DNA from: Halodurantibacterium daqingensis
GTDB lineage: Bacteria; Pseudomonadota; Alphaproteobacteria; Rhodobacterales; Rhodobacteraceae
Length of the DNA stretch: 64,000 nucleotides
Assembly: GCF_042666235.1 (NCBI RefSeq)
Contig: NZ_JBHTFQ010000001.1
Coordinates: 186,001 to 250,000 of the forward strand
Reading direction: 5' to 3'
Part shown: one piece after another, positions 26,712 through 36,943 of the stretch
Layout: each line of letters begins with the position of its first letter
Position numbering within the stretch: position 1 is the first letter of the stretch
The notes under the pieces: model-generated
Database searches by the model: none
What the model saw: the letters and a program-made list of their open reading frames with translations, nothing else
Told to the model about the DNA's origin: nothing
Made by a program: the position numbers and the translations under genes

Positions 26712-28316
26712 TTACGCCCCGCCTGATCTGCCGGGCGGGGCAGCAGGCGCTGGCGGCCTTGCTGCAACGGGCAGGGCTGCAGCACCATGATGCAGGATCC
26801 GCTCCGAATGGGTGGTGCAGCGCCGCAACCATCTGATCGCATCGGTCGCGGCGAACACTTCGGCCAAGGGGCGGTTAAGGACCTGTTCGGGCGCCAGAGC
26901 GCGGCTGCGCAGGCGTTCCTCGCGCCGTGACAGCCGCGCTTCCAGCCGAAGAAGCCGGGCATCCGTGCCGGGCTCAGCGCTGCGAAGCATCAGCGCCGCC
27001 AGAACCCGGGCATAGCGCGTCAGATAGGGCAGGCGGGTGGCGGTCTGGATGCGGTTTTCCTGCCACGCTCGATGGGTGAGCCGTTGCAGATGGTCGATCT
27101 GGTGCAGGAGGGCCGCGTAGCGCAGCAACAACGCCTCCTGGCCCTGCGGAACCTCGATTCTCGTCACGAAGGCATGAAGTGCCAGCAGCGCGGCCTCGGC
27201 CTCTTCACGGGCCGCTGGCAGGCGCGCGAAAGAGGGTTGCGGACCCAGCGACGCGGCAAGTGCCGCGAAGAGGTTGCGCGCCACCTCGGCGGCAAAACCG
27301 GCAGCGGCATCCAGCGCGGCAGCGGGATCGCTCAGAAGCTGGGGGTGCAACACGTCCGCGGCATTTCCGCCCGGTCCCGGCACGAGGCGCTCGACGGCCC
27401 GCGCGAAGCGATGGGTGAAAGGCAGAAAGACGGCCGTGCCGATCAGGTTGAAGGTGGTGTGAAAGCCGATCAGCGCCAGCATCGCATCGCCGCGGAACAG
27501 CCCGTCACGCAGCAACGGCCCGACGAAAGGCAGGATCAGCAGCGCGAGTGCGCCGGTGCCGATCATGTAGATGATGTTGGCCACGGCCGTCTGCCGCATC
27601 GCCGCCGTCCCCCCCGCCGAGGCAAGAAGCGCCGTCACTGTCGTTCCCACATGCATGCCCACGACCATCGTGGCCGCCTGGCCGAACGAAACTGTCCCTG
27701 CCCCCAGCAGCACAAGCGCCGTCGCAACACCGGCGCTGGAGCTTTGGGTAACCAACGTGATCGCGATGCCGATCAGCACCAGCCAGAAACGGCCCATCCC
27801 GTGTTCTGATGGGAAGTCTGCCGGGCTGAGCGCATCCTCGAACTCGGCCATGCCCTGCTGCATGAAATCGAGCCCGATGAAGACCAGTGCAAGCCCCGCA
27901 AGGATCCTGCCACTGCGCGCGGCGGTTCCCCGGCCCAGCACCGCGATCAGGCTGGCCAGGAACAGGACCGGCAGCGCGATCTGCCCCAGCTTGAGCTTGA
28001 AGCCGATCACCACCACCACCCAGCCTGTCATCGTCGTGCCGATATGGGCGCCATAGAGAACGCCAAGCGCCTGCGGGAAGGTGATCAGCCCAGCGCCGAC
28101 GAAGCCGATCGTCATGACGGTTGTCGCGCTAGAGGACTGGACGACCGATGTGGCGATGGCGCCGGTCGCCACGCCCGCAAGCGGCGTCCGGGTGAAACGG
28201 GCCAGCAGGGCGCGGCTTTTCTGGCCGGTGCTTTGCTTGAGCGCTTCGGTCAGCGTCTGCATTCCGAACAGGAACAGGCCGATGCCGCCCAGCAGGGTAA
28301 GGATGTCGCTTGTCAT
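26712..28316 (-). CDS. Na/Pi-cotransporter family protein with PhoU-like C-terminus
   Basis: 534 residues from the ATG at 28316 (MTSDILTLLGGIGLFLFGM). Two inverted Na/Pi repeats with the QSSSA signature (VVQSSSATTVM about 63-73; VTQSSSAGVAT about 190-200) and about eight membrane segments are followed by a helical PhoU-like cytoplasmic domain (about 360-500). Members import or export phosphate with sodium. It is convergent with leuB and divergent from the DMT transporter. Confidence 0.88.
   Translation of the reverse strand: MTSDILTLLGGIGLFLFGMQTLTEALKQSTGQKSRALLARFTRTPLAGVATGAIATSVVQSSSATTVMTIGFVGAGLITFPQALGVLYGAHIGTTMTGWVVVVIGFKLKLGQIALPVLFLASLIAVLGRGTAARSGRILAGLALVFIGLDFMQQGMAEFEDALSPADFPSEHGMGRFWLVLIGIAITLVTQSSSAGVATALVLLGAGTVSFGQAATMVVGMHVGTTVTALLASAGGTAAMRQTAVANIIYMIGTGALALLILPFVGPLLRDGLFRGDAMLALIGFHTTFNLIGTAVFLPFTHRFARAVERLVPGPGGNAADVLHPQLLSDPAAALDAAAGFAAEVARNLFAALAASLGPQPSFARLPAAREEAEAALLALHAFVTRIEVPQGQEALLLRYAALLHQIDHLQRLTHRAWQENRIQTATRLPYLTRYARVLAALMLRSAEPGTDARLLRLEARLSRREERLRSRALAPEQVLNRPLAEVFAATDAIRWLRRCTTHSERILHHGAAALPVAARPPAPAAPPGRSGGA
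26716..26741. terminator. Hairpin between convergent leuB and Na/Pi transporter genes
   Basis: GCCCCGCC and GGCGGGGC form an 8-bp stem with a 10-nt loop, 11 bp after the leuB stop and overlapping the last codons of the opposing gene. Confidence 0.45.
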
Positions 28317-28436
28317 GGGGCGGACGATTTCAGAGCGCCGCCCTTCTGGCAAGCTTTTGAGAGCAAAGGACTCAGCCAAGGATTGAGCCGGCCTGCAAAG
28401 GCTCTAATTTGATCGCCGCAGGACCTGAGGGATGCC

Positions 28437-29390
28437 ATGGCCAACAACAATATCCGCGCGGCGCTCATGGCGCTTTTGTCTTTTGCGATCTACGCAACCC
28501 ACGACGTGATCGTGAAATACCTTGGTGCGCAGTATTCCCCGGTCCAGATCGTGTTTCTCAGCGTGCTTCTGGGCTTTCCCTTCGTGACCATGATGCTGAT
28601 CGGCGACCGGTCGGAAGGCAATCTGCGCCCGCGCCATCCCGGCTGGACCGCATTGCGGACTCTGGCGATCGTCGTCACGGCCGTCTCGGCCTTTCATGCC
28701 TTTTCGGCGCTGCCGCTGGCCCAGACCTACGCGATCCTGTTTGCAACGCCGCTGCTGATCACCCTGCTGTCGATCCCGATCCTCGGCGAGACCGTGCGGC
28801 TGCGGCGCGGGCTGGCTGTCGTTGTGGGGCTGATCGGCGTGATCGTGGTTTTGCGGCCCGGACAGACCGACCTCGGCCTTGGCCACCTTTCCGCGCTCGC
28901 GGCGGCAGTCGGGGGCGCGCTGAACGGGATCATCGTGCGCAAGATCGGCAATGCCGAAAGAAGCGTCGTTCTTCTGCTGTTTCCGATGCTGGCAAACTTC
29001 GTGATCATGGGTGCAATCTTGCCCTTCACCTATCAGCCGATGCCGCTTGTGGACTTCGTGGCCGTCGGCGTCATCGCTCTGCTGTCGTTTCTGGCCATGC
29101 TCTGCATGATCATCGCCTATCGGACGGGCGTGGCAGTTGTCGTCGCGCCGATGCAGTATTCGCAGATTCTTTGGGCGGCGCTGTTCGGTTATCTGTTCTT
29201 TGACGAATCCCCCGATCTGGTGACGGCGGTCGGTGCCGCGATCATCATCGGCAGCGGGCTTTACATACTGTTCCGCGAGGATAATGCCGCCTCGGCGGGC
29301 AATCAGCCGGTGCTCAAGTCGCACGGGCGGCCCGATACGGGAACGCAGCCGCGGTTCATGCCCTTGCCGCGGCGCAGGACGCCGGAATGA
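28437..29390 (+). CDS. DMT superfamily (EamA) transporter
   Basis: 317 residues with ten predicted membrane segments in two EamA repeats (about 8-135 and 148-285). Typical motifs are IYATHDVIVKYLG at the start and LPLAQTYAILFATPLLITLL, where the first repeat ends. Such proteins are inner-membrane exporters or importers of small metabolites; the substrate is unknown. tRNA-Pro follows 44 bp downstream. Confidence 0.85.
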   Translation: MANNNIRAALMALLSFAIYATHDVIVKYLGAQYSPVQIVFLSVLLGFPFVTMMLIGDRSEGNLRPRHPGWTALRTLAIVVTAVSAFHAFSALPLAQTYAILFATPLLITLLSIPILGETVRLRRGLAVVVGLIGVIVVLRPGQTDLGLGHLSALAAAVGGALNGIIVRKIGNAERSVVLLLFPMLANFVIMGAILPFTYQPMPLVDFVAVGVIALLSFLAMLCMIIAYRTGVAVVVAPMQYSQILWAALFGYLFFDESPDLVTAVGAAIIIGSGLYILFREDNAASAGNQPVLKSHGRPDTGTQPRFMPLPRRRTPE

Positions 29391-29434
29391 GGCTTGCAAA
29401 TCCCCGCGGCCTTCTGTAGTTCCGCCTCATCGGT

Positions 29435-29511
29435 CGGAGTGTAGCGCAGCCTGGTAGCGCACCTGCTTCGGGAGCAGGGGGTCGGAGGTTCGAATCCTCT
29501 CACTCCGACCA
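29435..29511 (+). tRNA. tRNA-Pro (CGG anticodon)
   Basis: A 77-nt cloverleaf. The acceptor CGGAGTG pairs with CACTCCG. The anticodon stem CCTGC/GCAGG carries loop TTCGGGA (anticodon CGG), the T arm is GGAGGTTCGAATCCTC, and CCA is encoded. Its 3' end faces the accessory island. Confidence 0.95.
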
Positions 29512-30330
29512 GATCTCCTGCGCTAGCGCCAGATCGCACCGCATTTTCTGGCCCGCGATTGCCTTTGGGCGCAAACTCCGCTCCCAGCCACTGCATTTAA
29601 GCAACCTGATCGCTGGCGCATGAATTGGCGGAGTGTCCGGTATGTCAGCGCATGCCCCGGGGCCGGTTGAGCTTCAATCCGTAGATGGTTTTCGCGAACG
29701 GATGTCTGCTGAGGGCAAGGTTCTGGAAGCTGTCTGCAGAGGCACGAACGGCCACTTCGGGCGTCGGCAAGCGCGGTGCGGGCGGCAAGAGCGAACCTTT
29801 CTGACAGAAGAGGCAATCCCAACGTCGCAAGGGGATCTAGTTCCTGTGTTTTGTTTGAAACTTCGGATTTGAAGGCGCGGCCATGTAATCATTGTCATTT
29901 GGGGGTCTGCCACGACAGCCCTCCTTGGCATTCACGACGGGAACGGGTGGCCTGGGAAAAGGTGCTCCGTCACCAGCATGAGCACCGGGATCTGCGCGTC
30001 CGGGTCGGTGTGGAAGGTCGTCACGTCGGCCGTCGGAGCTGCAGACGGCCGCACACGGCGCTGAGGTTCTGGGCCGCACGTTTGTCCGACCGGAGCAGGC
30101 GCCCTCGGGCGAGCCAACCCCGCGGCTTTCGACCTCTCCCGACACATGAGCTGGTCGACGGAACGCACGGCAGGTCGGTATCCGTCCGCTTCATAAAGTA
30201 TGACGGGCAGAATTGGCGAGAAAGATCGCTTTGAGCGCTGCCATGGGAAATGCCTTTGCGAAGTGGATCATTCGGACGCCGCTTGATGGACCGGCTTCCG
30301 CCGGGCGTCGAACCTGAAGCACGCTGGCAG
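29512..30330. other. Gene-poor left edge of the island
   Basis: About 0.8 kb after tRNA-Pro with only short frames on both strands. None shows a recognisable domain or a consistent ribosome-binding site. It may be decayed coding DNA next to a tRNA insertion point. No copy of the tRNA 3' end or integrase was seen. Confidence 0.55.
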
Positions 30331-30353
30331 GTGACATACGATCCGTATGTCAC
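30331..30353. promoter_or_regulatory. Perfect palindrome, TetR-type operator
   Basis: GTGACATACG-ATC-CGTATGTCAC has 10-bp perfect arms and a 3-bp centre. It overlaps the start codon of the broken TetR gene and has the form of a TetR-family autoregulatory operator. Confidence 0.6.
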
Positions 30354-30600
30354 AGGGCTTTGCGGTATCCGGAGGCGGAACGGCAAGACGAACACGCGCC
30401 GAAATGATGATCGAGACGCGGCGCAAGCTGCTCGCATCGGCCCCCGCGGCCTTTGCCGAAAAGGGGTTTCTGGCACCTCAATGGATAGCGTGACGGCGAA
30501 GATCGGCCTGATGCGCGGCGTGCTTTATCACCGTTTCGGCCACAAGAAGGGCCATTGGGGCTGTCATCGATCAAACCGGCGCGCACCACCGATCCGGGGC
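30347..30600 (+). pseudogene. TetR/AcrR-family regulator, N-terminal fragment broken by frameshifts
   Basis: From ATG 30347 the frame reads RRTRAEMMIETRRKLLASAP then AAFAEKGF, then stops at 30491. A frameshift near 30475 restores TSMDSVTAKIGLMRGVLYHR then FGHKKG, the second half of a TetR helix-turn-helix, and another shift near 30550 gives a further fragment (AVIDQTGA). A normal gene would continue for about 150 codons; these are missing. The ATG lies inside a perfect palindrome, its likely former operator. Confidence 0.75.
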
Positions 30601-30813
30601 TTGCACGCCTCGCGCCTGGCCCTGTCGTCGCAGGATGACCTCTTCGTCAGTCGGATCACGATCAGCGCGGATCATCGGACGGTCATCCGCCGAGGGGTGA
30701 TGTTCTCTCTCGAGTGCGGCCCCCGGGCATCATCGTCAAGCCCGTAAGCCCTGCACGGCTGCGGGTGTGACCGCTCCTGTCAGCACCGGCGGGGGCTTGA
30801 GCGGCATCCTCGG

Positions 30814-30834
30814 TTGGTATAATGAGTATGCCAA
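30814..30834 (+). promoter_or_regulatory. Operator/promoter of the RuBisCO-like protein and kinase operon
   Basis: TTGGTATAATGAGTATGCCAA is an imperfect inverted repeat (GGTATA / TATGCC around ATGAG) containing TATAAT (30818-30823) as a -10 box. A TTGAGC 15 bp upstream may be the -35. Its 15-bp core TGGTATAATGAGTAT recurs upstream of the D-apionolactonase gene (42991-43005). GGTATA is also the unit recognised by NanR-type GntR regulators, and such a regulator is encoded in the island. Confidence 0.75.
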
Positions 30835-30850
30835 TGACACCGAGGGCAGC

Positions 30851-32113
30851 ATGAACCAACGATTCGAGGCGGATTATCTGATCGAGACGGCGCTGGATCC
30901 TCGACGCGCCGCCGAAACCATGGCGGGCGAACAATCCTCGGGAACCTTCCTGCGGCTTGCCGGCGAAACGGATGCGCTCAAATTGCGGGCCGCTGCGCGC
31001 GTCGAATCGCTGGAAGAGCTCGAGGCCCGTCCGGCCCCCTCGCTTCCGGGTGCAGCCGGGGATTGTGGGCAGGGCTGGCGGCGCGCCCGGGTGACACTGT
31101 CCTGGCCACTGGACACGATCGGCCCGTCGCTCCCCAACCTCATGTCCACCGTGGCGGGCAACCTTTTCGAGCTTCACGCCTTTTCCGGGTTGCGCCTGAC
31201 CGATATTCGCCTGCCACCCGCCTTCGCTGCCGCGGGGCCGGGGCCACGATTTGGCATCGAAGGGACGCGGCGCCTTGCCGGCGTAGGTGCGGGGCCGCTG
31301 ATCGGAACCATCGTCAAGCCCAGCGTCGGACTCTCACCCGCCGCGACAGCGGATCTCGTGGCGACGCTCGCGGGTGCGGGGATCGACTTCATCAAGGATG
31401 ACGAACTGCAATCTGACGGGCCGGCCTGCCCCTTCGAGGACCGCGCGCGCGCCGTGATGCGGGTGATCAACGATCATTCTGACAAGACGGGCAAGAAGGT
31501 CATGTTCGCCTTCAATCTTACCGGGGAGGTGGACGAGATGCGCCGGCGCCACGATCTGATCCGCGATCTGGGCGGCACCTGTGTCATGGTCAACCTGAAC
31601 TCGGTCGGCGTGTCCGGATTTCTGGCCCTTTCGCGTCACGCCGAACTTCCCATCCATGCGCATCGCAATGGCTGGGGTTACCTGTCGCGTCATCCCGCGT
31701 TGGGGTGGTCCTATACCGCGTGGTCAAAGATCTGGCGGCTGGCAGGGGCTGATCACATGCATGTCAACGGGCTGGCCAACAAGTTCTGCGAGGAAGATGA
31801 CAGCGTGATCCGGTCGGCCCGGGCACAGCTGACGCCGTTGTGGTCCGATAATCCCTGTATCGCGATGCCGGTTTTCTCCTCGGCTCAGACGGTGCTGCAA
31901 CCACCCGAGACCTTCCGACAACTCGGCTCGGCCGATCTCATTTATGCTGCCGGCGGTGGCATCCTGGGGCACCCCGACGGGCCGGCAGCGGGTGTGGAAA
32001 GTCTGCGCGCCGCATGGGCGGCTGCCATGGCCGGCGCTGACCTTGACGACTGGGCCAGATCACATCCTCCGCTTGCCCGGGCGCTGGCGCAGGCGCGGGG
32101 AATTACCTCGTGA
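30851..32113 (+). CDS. RuBisCO-like protein, candidate 3-oxo-isoapionate-4-phosphate transcarboxylase/hydrolase (OiaT) or decarboxylase (OiaX)
   Basis: 420 residues from the ATG 17 bp after the operator; the frame is open further upstream but would run through the promoter. The form is a RuBisCO large-subunit-like protein: TIVKPSVGL (Lys156), GIDFIKDDEL (Lys182, the carbamylated-Lys region) and HAHRNG (269-274). Known RLPs next to a DUF1537 kinase and apiose genes act on 3-oxo-isoapionate-4-phosphate. No tetrulose-phosphate isomerase lies nearby, which favours the OiaT reaction (3-phosphoglycerate plus glycolate) over OiaX. It overlaps the kinase gene (GTGA). A carboxylating RuBisCO is unlikely. 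Confidence 0.8.
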   Translation: MNQRFEADYLIETALDPRRAAETMAGEQSSGTFLRLAGETDALKLRAAARVESLEELEARPAPSLPGAAGDCGQGWRRARVTLSWPLDTIGPSLPNLMSTVAGNLFELHAFSGLRLTDIRLPPAFAAAGPGPRFGIEGTRRLAGVGAGPLIGTIVKPSVGLSPAATADLVATLAGAGIDFIKDDELQSDGPACPFEDRARAVMRVINDHSDKTGKKVMFAFNLTGEVDEMRRRHDLIRDLGGTCVMVNLNSVGVSGFLALSRHAELPIHAHRNGWGYLSRHPALGWSYTAWSKIWRLAGADHMHVNGLANKFCEEDDSVIRSARAQLTPLWSDNPCIAMPVFSSAQTVLQPPETFRQLGSADLIYAAGGGILGHPDGPAAGVESLRAAWAAAMAGADLDDWARSHPPLARALAQARGITS

Positions 32114-33474
32114 CCTTGCCCGACGGCCTGCTGCTTGCCGCTTATGGCGATGACTTCACCGGCTCGGCTGCGGTGATGGAGGTCATGGCCTTCGCCGGGC
32201 TTCACGCGGCGCTGTTCCTTGACCTGCCAACACCACAGCAACTGGCGCGATTTCCGAAGCTGCGCGCGCTGATCGTGGCCGGAACCGCTCGGTCGCACGG
32301 ACCCGAGTGGATGGAGGCGCATCTGCCGCGCCTTTTTGAAGGGCTTTCCCGCACCGGGGCGCCCCTCGTGCATTACAAGGTCTGCTCGACCCTCGATTCG
32401 GCTCCGCATATCGGCTCGATCGGGCGGGCGGTGGAACTGGCGCTGTCCGTCTTTGCCGCACCTGCGGTCCCGGTACTTCTGGCCGCCCCCGCCATCCGTC
32501 GCTATCAGTGCTTCGGGCAGCTTTTCGCGGCCGCGCCGGGCGGCGTATTTCGGCTGGACCGCCATCCTGTAATGGCCTGCCACCCGGTTACCCCGATGGA
32601 TGAAGCTGAGGTCGCTCGTCATCTTGCGTGCCAGACAACGTTGCCCATCGGATTGATCGACCTGGAGACGATGCAGGATCCACAGCGGACAAGGACGCGG
32701 CTGGCAGAGCTTGGGGCCGCGGGGAATCGCATCATCTGCCTTGACACCCTGACCGACGATGACCTTGCCCTGTGCGGGGAGCTTCTGTGGGACAGACGCG
32801 GTCCGGGTGCGTTCTGCGTCGGGTCGCAGGGCGTGGAATATGCGTTGGTTGAACATTGGCGCAGGTCCGGGCTTCTTGCACCCGCCCCACACCCGCCGGG
32901 GATCGGACGAGCGCGGGGCATGATCGCGGTGTCGGGTTCGGTTTCTTCAGTGACTGCGGCGCAGATTGACTGGGCGCTTGCACAAGGGTTTCAGGGCCTC
33001 GCGCTTGAAGCCGGGGATCTTGTTGGCGACGACGAACGTTCACGCGCGGCCGAGGCGGCGGCAATGGCGGCCTGTCGCGCGGCGCTGTCAGAGGGGCGAG
33101 ACCCGCTTGTCCACACGGCGCGTGGCCCCAACGATCCGGCAGTCGCGCGCCTTGCCGAGGCCCGCGCACGGGCGGGTATCGACGCAGAGGTTGCCAATAC
33201 CCGGATCGGGGCTGCGCTAGGCCGGATTCTTGCGCGCGTGGTACAGGACACGGGGCTGCGCCGCGCGGTGATCTCGGGCGGCGATACTTCGGGGCATGCG
33301 ACGCGTCAGCTTGGGATCTACGCCTTGACGGCGCTGGCGCCGACCATCCCCGGCGCGGCGATCCTCCGCGGCTGGAGCGAAGAACCCGCCTTCGACGGTC
33401 TGGAACTGGCGCTGAAGGGTGGTCAGATGGGGGGGGCGGATTATTTCGGACGCATCCGCGATGGGGGCGGCTGA
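32110..33474 (+). CDS. oiaK: Four-carbon acid sugar kinase (DUF1537) family, candidate 3-oxo-isoapionate kinase
   Basis: 454 residues, GTG start overlapping the RLP stop. The N-terminal domain begins AAYGDDFTGSAAVMEVMA and holds a YKVCSTLDSAPHIGSIGR substrate loop; the C-terminal nucleotide-binding domain carries VSGSVSSVTAAQI and the late ISGGDTSGHA. DUF1537 kinases phosphorylate acid sugars; OiaK phosphorylates 3-oxo-isoapionate at C4. Pairing with an RLP and with ApnO/ApnL/ApsD genes in the same island supports that assignment. It is convergent with the GntR gene. Confidence 0.82.
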   Translation: MTLPDGLLLAAYGDDFTGSAAVMEVMAFAGLHAALFLDLPTPQQLARFPKLRALIVAGTARSHGPEWMEAHLPRLFEGLSRTGAPLVHYKVCSTLDSAPHIGSIGRAVELALSVFAAPAVPVLLAAPAIRRYQCFGQLFAAAPGGVFRLDRHPVMACHPVTPMDEAEVARHLACQTTLPIGLIDLETMQDPQRTRTRLAELGAAGNRIICLDTLTDDDLALCGELLWDRRGPGAFCVGSQGVEYALVEHWRRSGLLAPAPHPPGIGRARGMIAVSGSVSSVTAAQIDWALAQGFQGLALEAGDLVGDDERSRAAEAAAMAACRAALSEGRDPLVHTARGPNDPAVARLAEARARAGIDAEVANTRIGAALGRILARVVQDTGLRRAVISGGDTSGHATRQLGIYALTALAPTIPGAAILRGWSEEPAFDGLELALKGGQMGGADYFGRIRDGGG

Positions 33475-33526
33475 CCGCTGGTATTGTAACCGCCGGGTTC
33501 CCCCCGGAAGCTGGAGGGGCTGGCCC

Positions 33527-34264
33527 TCAGCCTGCGGTCGCCGCTCCCTGGCCCTGATGCTGCGCATACAGCTTGTTCGCGCGCAGGATGTGGTCTCGCA
33601 TCGCGCGTTCGGCCGCATCGGCATCCGCTGCGGCAATTGCTTCAAGAATTTGCCCGTGCTCGCTCAGCGTCAGCTGTTCGGTGCCCGGAAGCCGGACAAG
33701 CTGCGAATAGAACTCGCCCAGCCAGCCAATCACCGCCTGGCTCAGATCCGGGAAGATCGAGTTGCCGGTAATCACGGCGATTTCGCGGTGAAACAGCATG
33801 TCATGGCGGAAAAACTGACCAAGATCGGCAAGCGAGGCGTGATGGTCCTCCAGCCGTCTCCGCAGCCGGGCGACGTCTTCAGGCGTGGCGCGTTGCGCTG
33901 CCAGCCGCACCATCTGCACCTCGAACAGCAATCGCGCCTCTTTCAGATCCCGCAGGCTTTCGGGAGAATTGCGCAGGATGCCGCTGGTCGTGAGCGCGAT
34001 CGATTCGTAGAGGTTTGCAAAGCTGGGTTTCGCGACGCGGGCGCGTTCGCCATGGGCGATGCTGATCAGGCCAAGCTGGGCCATGTTCTGAAGCGCCTCA
34101 CGCACCGCCGGACGCCCGACGCCATAGCGCTCCATCAGGTCGCGTTCCGAGGGCAGTTGGTCTCCGACGGCCAGCCCCTCGTCCCGCATCATGTCAAGAA
34201 GGCGGTCCATCACCTCCTGGTAAAGCTTGCGGCGCTGGATCGGCTCGGCTGCGGTCTGGCTCAT
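33527..34264 (-). CDS. GntR/FadR-type regulator (NanR-like), candidate repressor of the apiose operons
   Basis: 245 residues. The N-terminal winged helix (MDRLLDMMRDEGLAVGDQLP, SERDLMERYGVGRPAVREAL) is followed by an FCD ligand domain with conserved His/Asp-type metal or ligand residues (FRHDMLFHREIAVITGN, LSEHGQILEAI). The first of two adjacent ATGs (34267) is possible. The domain resembles NanR, whose operators are built on GGTATA; GGTATA is the half-site of the two operators in this island. It ends the importer operon, 103 bp after the last permease gene. Confidence 0.85.
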   Translation of the reverse strand: MSQTAAEPIQRRKLYQEVMDRLLDMMRDEGLAVGDQLPSERDLMERYGVGRPAVREALQNMAQLGLISIAHGERARVAKPSFANLYESIALTTSGILRNSPESLRDLKEARLLFEVQMVRLAAQRATPEDVARLRRRLEDHHASLADLGQFFRHDMLFHREIAVITGNSIFPDLSQAVIGWLGEFYSQLVRLPGTEQLTLSEHGQILEAIAAADADAAERAMRDHILRANKLYAQHQGQGAATAG

Positions 34265-34370
34265 CATTCCTGCCCCTGAAGGGTGCGTGGCGGCATCGCA
34301 AGGCCGCCTGACGGCCATCTGCGCCGCCGGGCGCTGGTCGCACGCGTGATAAAGAACGACGCCGGCCAGT

Positions 34371-35428
34371 TCAAGTTGAGCCATCGCGCGAAAGCACCTG
34401 AAGGGGCCGGATCGTGCGACGGCGGCGCATCGCCTGCCGGGCCTGGCGCAGCGAATCCACCAGCACCGCCAGAAAGATGATCCCGCCCTGAAGCAAGGGT
34501 TGCAGGTAGAGATTCACCCCCGTGAAGGCGAGCCCGGTGTTCACTGTCTGCATCAGCGTGGCCCCTACCACCGCGCCAAGGGCCGTTCCGACCCCGCCAA
34601 ACAGGCTTGCCCCGCCAAGAACTGCCGCAGCGATGACATCGAACTCCCGCCCCTGGCCAAAGCCTGCATCGAGCCGCCCGATCTGGGCGATCAGGACGAA
34701 GCCCGCAAGCCCCGCCGCGGCACCCGAGATCACATAGGCAACCCCACGGATCCGGGCCACCGGTATCCCCGCCTTGACGGCACCGGCAGGATCATTGCCA
34801 ACGGCATAGACCTGGCGGCCGAAGGTGGTTCGCGTCAGCACCAGATGCGCGGCCAGGGCCACAAGACCAAAGGCGATCACCGGCACCGGAATTCCCCCGA
34901 TCGCCGCCAGGCCGAAGTCACGGATCGCGGGCGGAAAATCGAACTGCCGCGAACTGGTCAGAAAGGCTCCGAAGCCGCGAAAAGCGAAGAGCGTCGCCAG
35001 CGTGACAATGAAGGGAATGATCGATAGTCCGACGATGAAAATGGCATTGATCCCGCCAAGAACGGCCCCCGCCGCAACTGCGGCCGCCATGCCCCCCGCA
35101 ACGCCGACGCCGGTGTCGCGCATCACGAAGCCCGCGATCAGTGGCGCAAGGTACATCACCGACCCAACCGACAGATCGATACCCGCGGTCAGAAGGACAA
35201 AGGTGATCCCGATTGCCGCGATCCCGATGAAGGCCGATTGCTTGACGATGTTGCCCAGGTTCTCCTGGCCCAGAAATGCCGGCGCCTGAAGGCCGAAGTA
35301 CAGCAGCACCGCGGCGAAGATGATCACCGTCGCGCGCCGGAGTGCGAGATCAAGCGCACGGTCTGCCGGCGAGAGGCCCGATGGCAGGCCTGTCGGCTGC
35401 GCCGCGAAGGCGGGAAATACGCGCCCGG

Positions 35429-35432
<4 letters not shown>
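34371..35432 (-). CDS. Sugar ABC transporter permease (RbsC family)
   Basis: 353 residues with about eight to ten membrane segments. Signatures are ITFVLLTAGIDLSVGSV, the cytoplasmic coupling loop NDPAGAVKAGIPVARIRGVA and AVLGGASLFGGVGT. It is the second permease of the importer; the ATPase gene start overlaps upstream (ATGA at 35429-35432). Confidence 0.88.

Positions 35433-36939
<1,507 letters not shown>

Positions 36940-36943
<4 letters not shown>

Noticed and set aside
30767..30850. Upstream extension of the RuBisCO-like protein
   Set aside because: It would be translated across the operator and -10 box; the ATG at 30851 is the likelier start.
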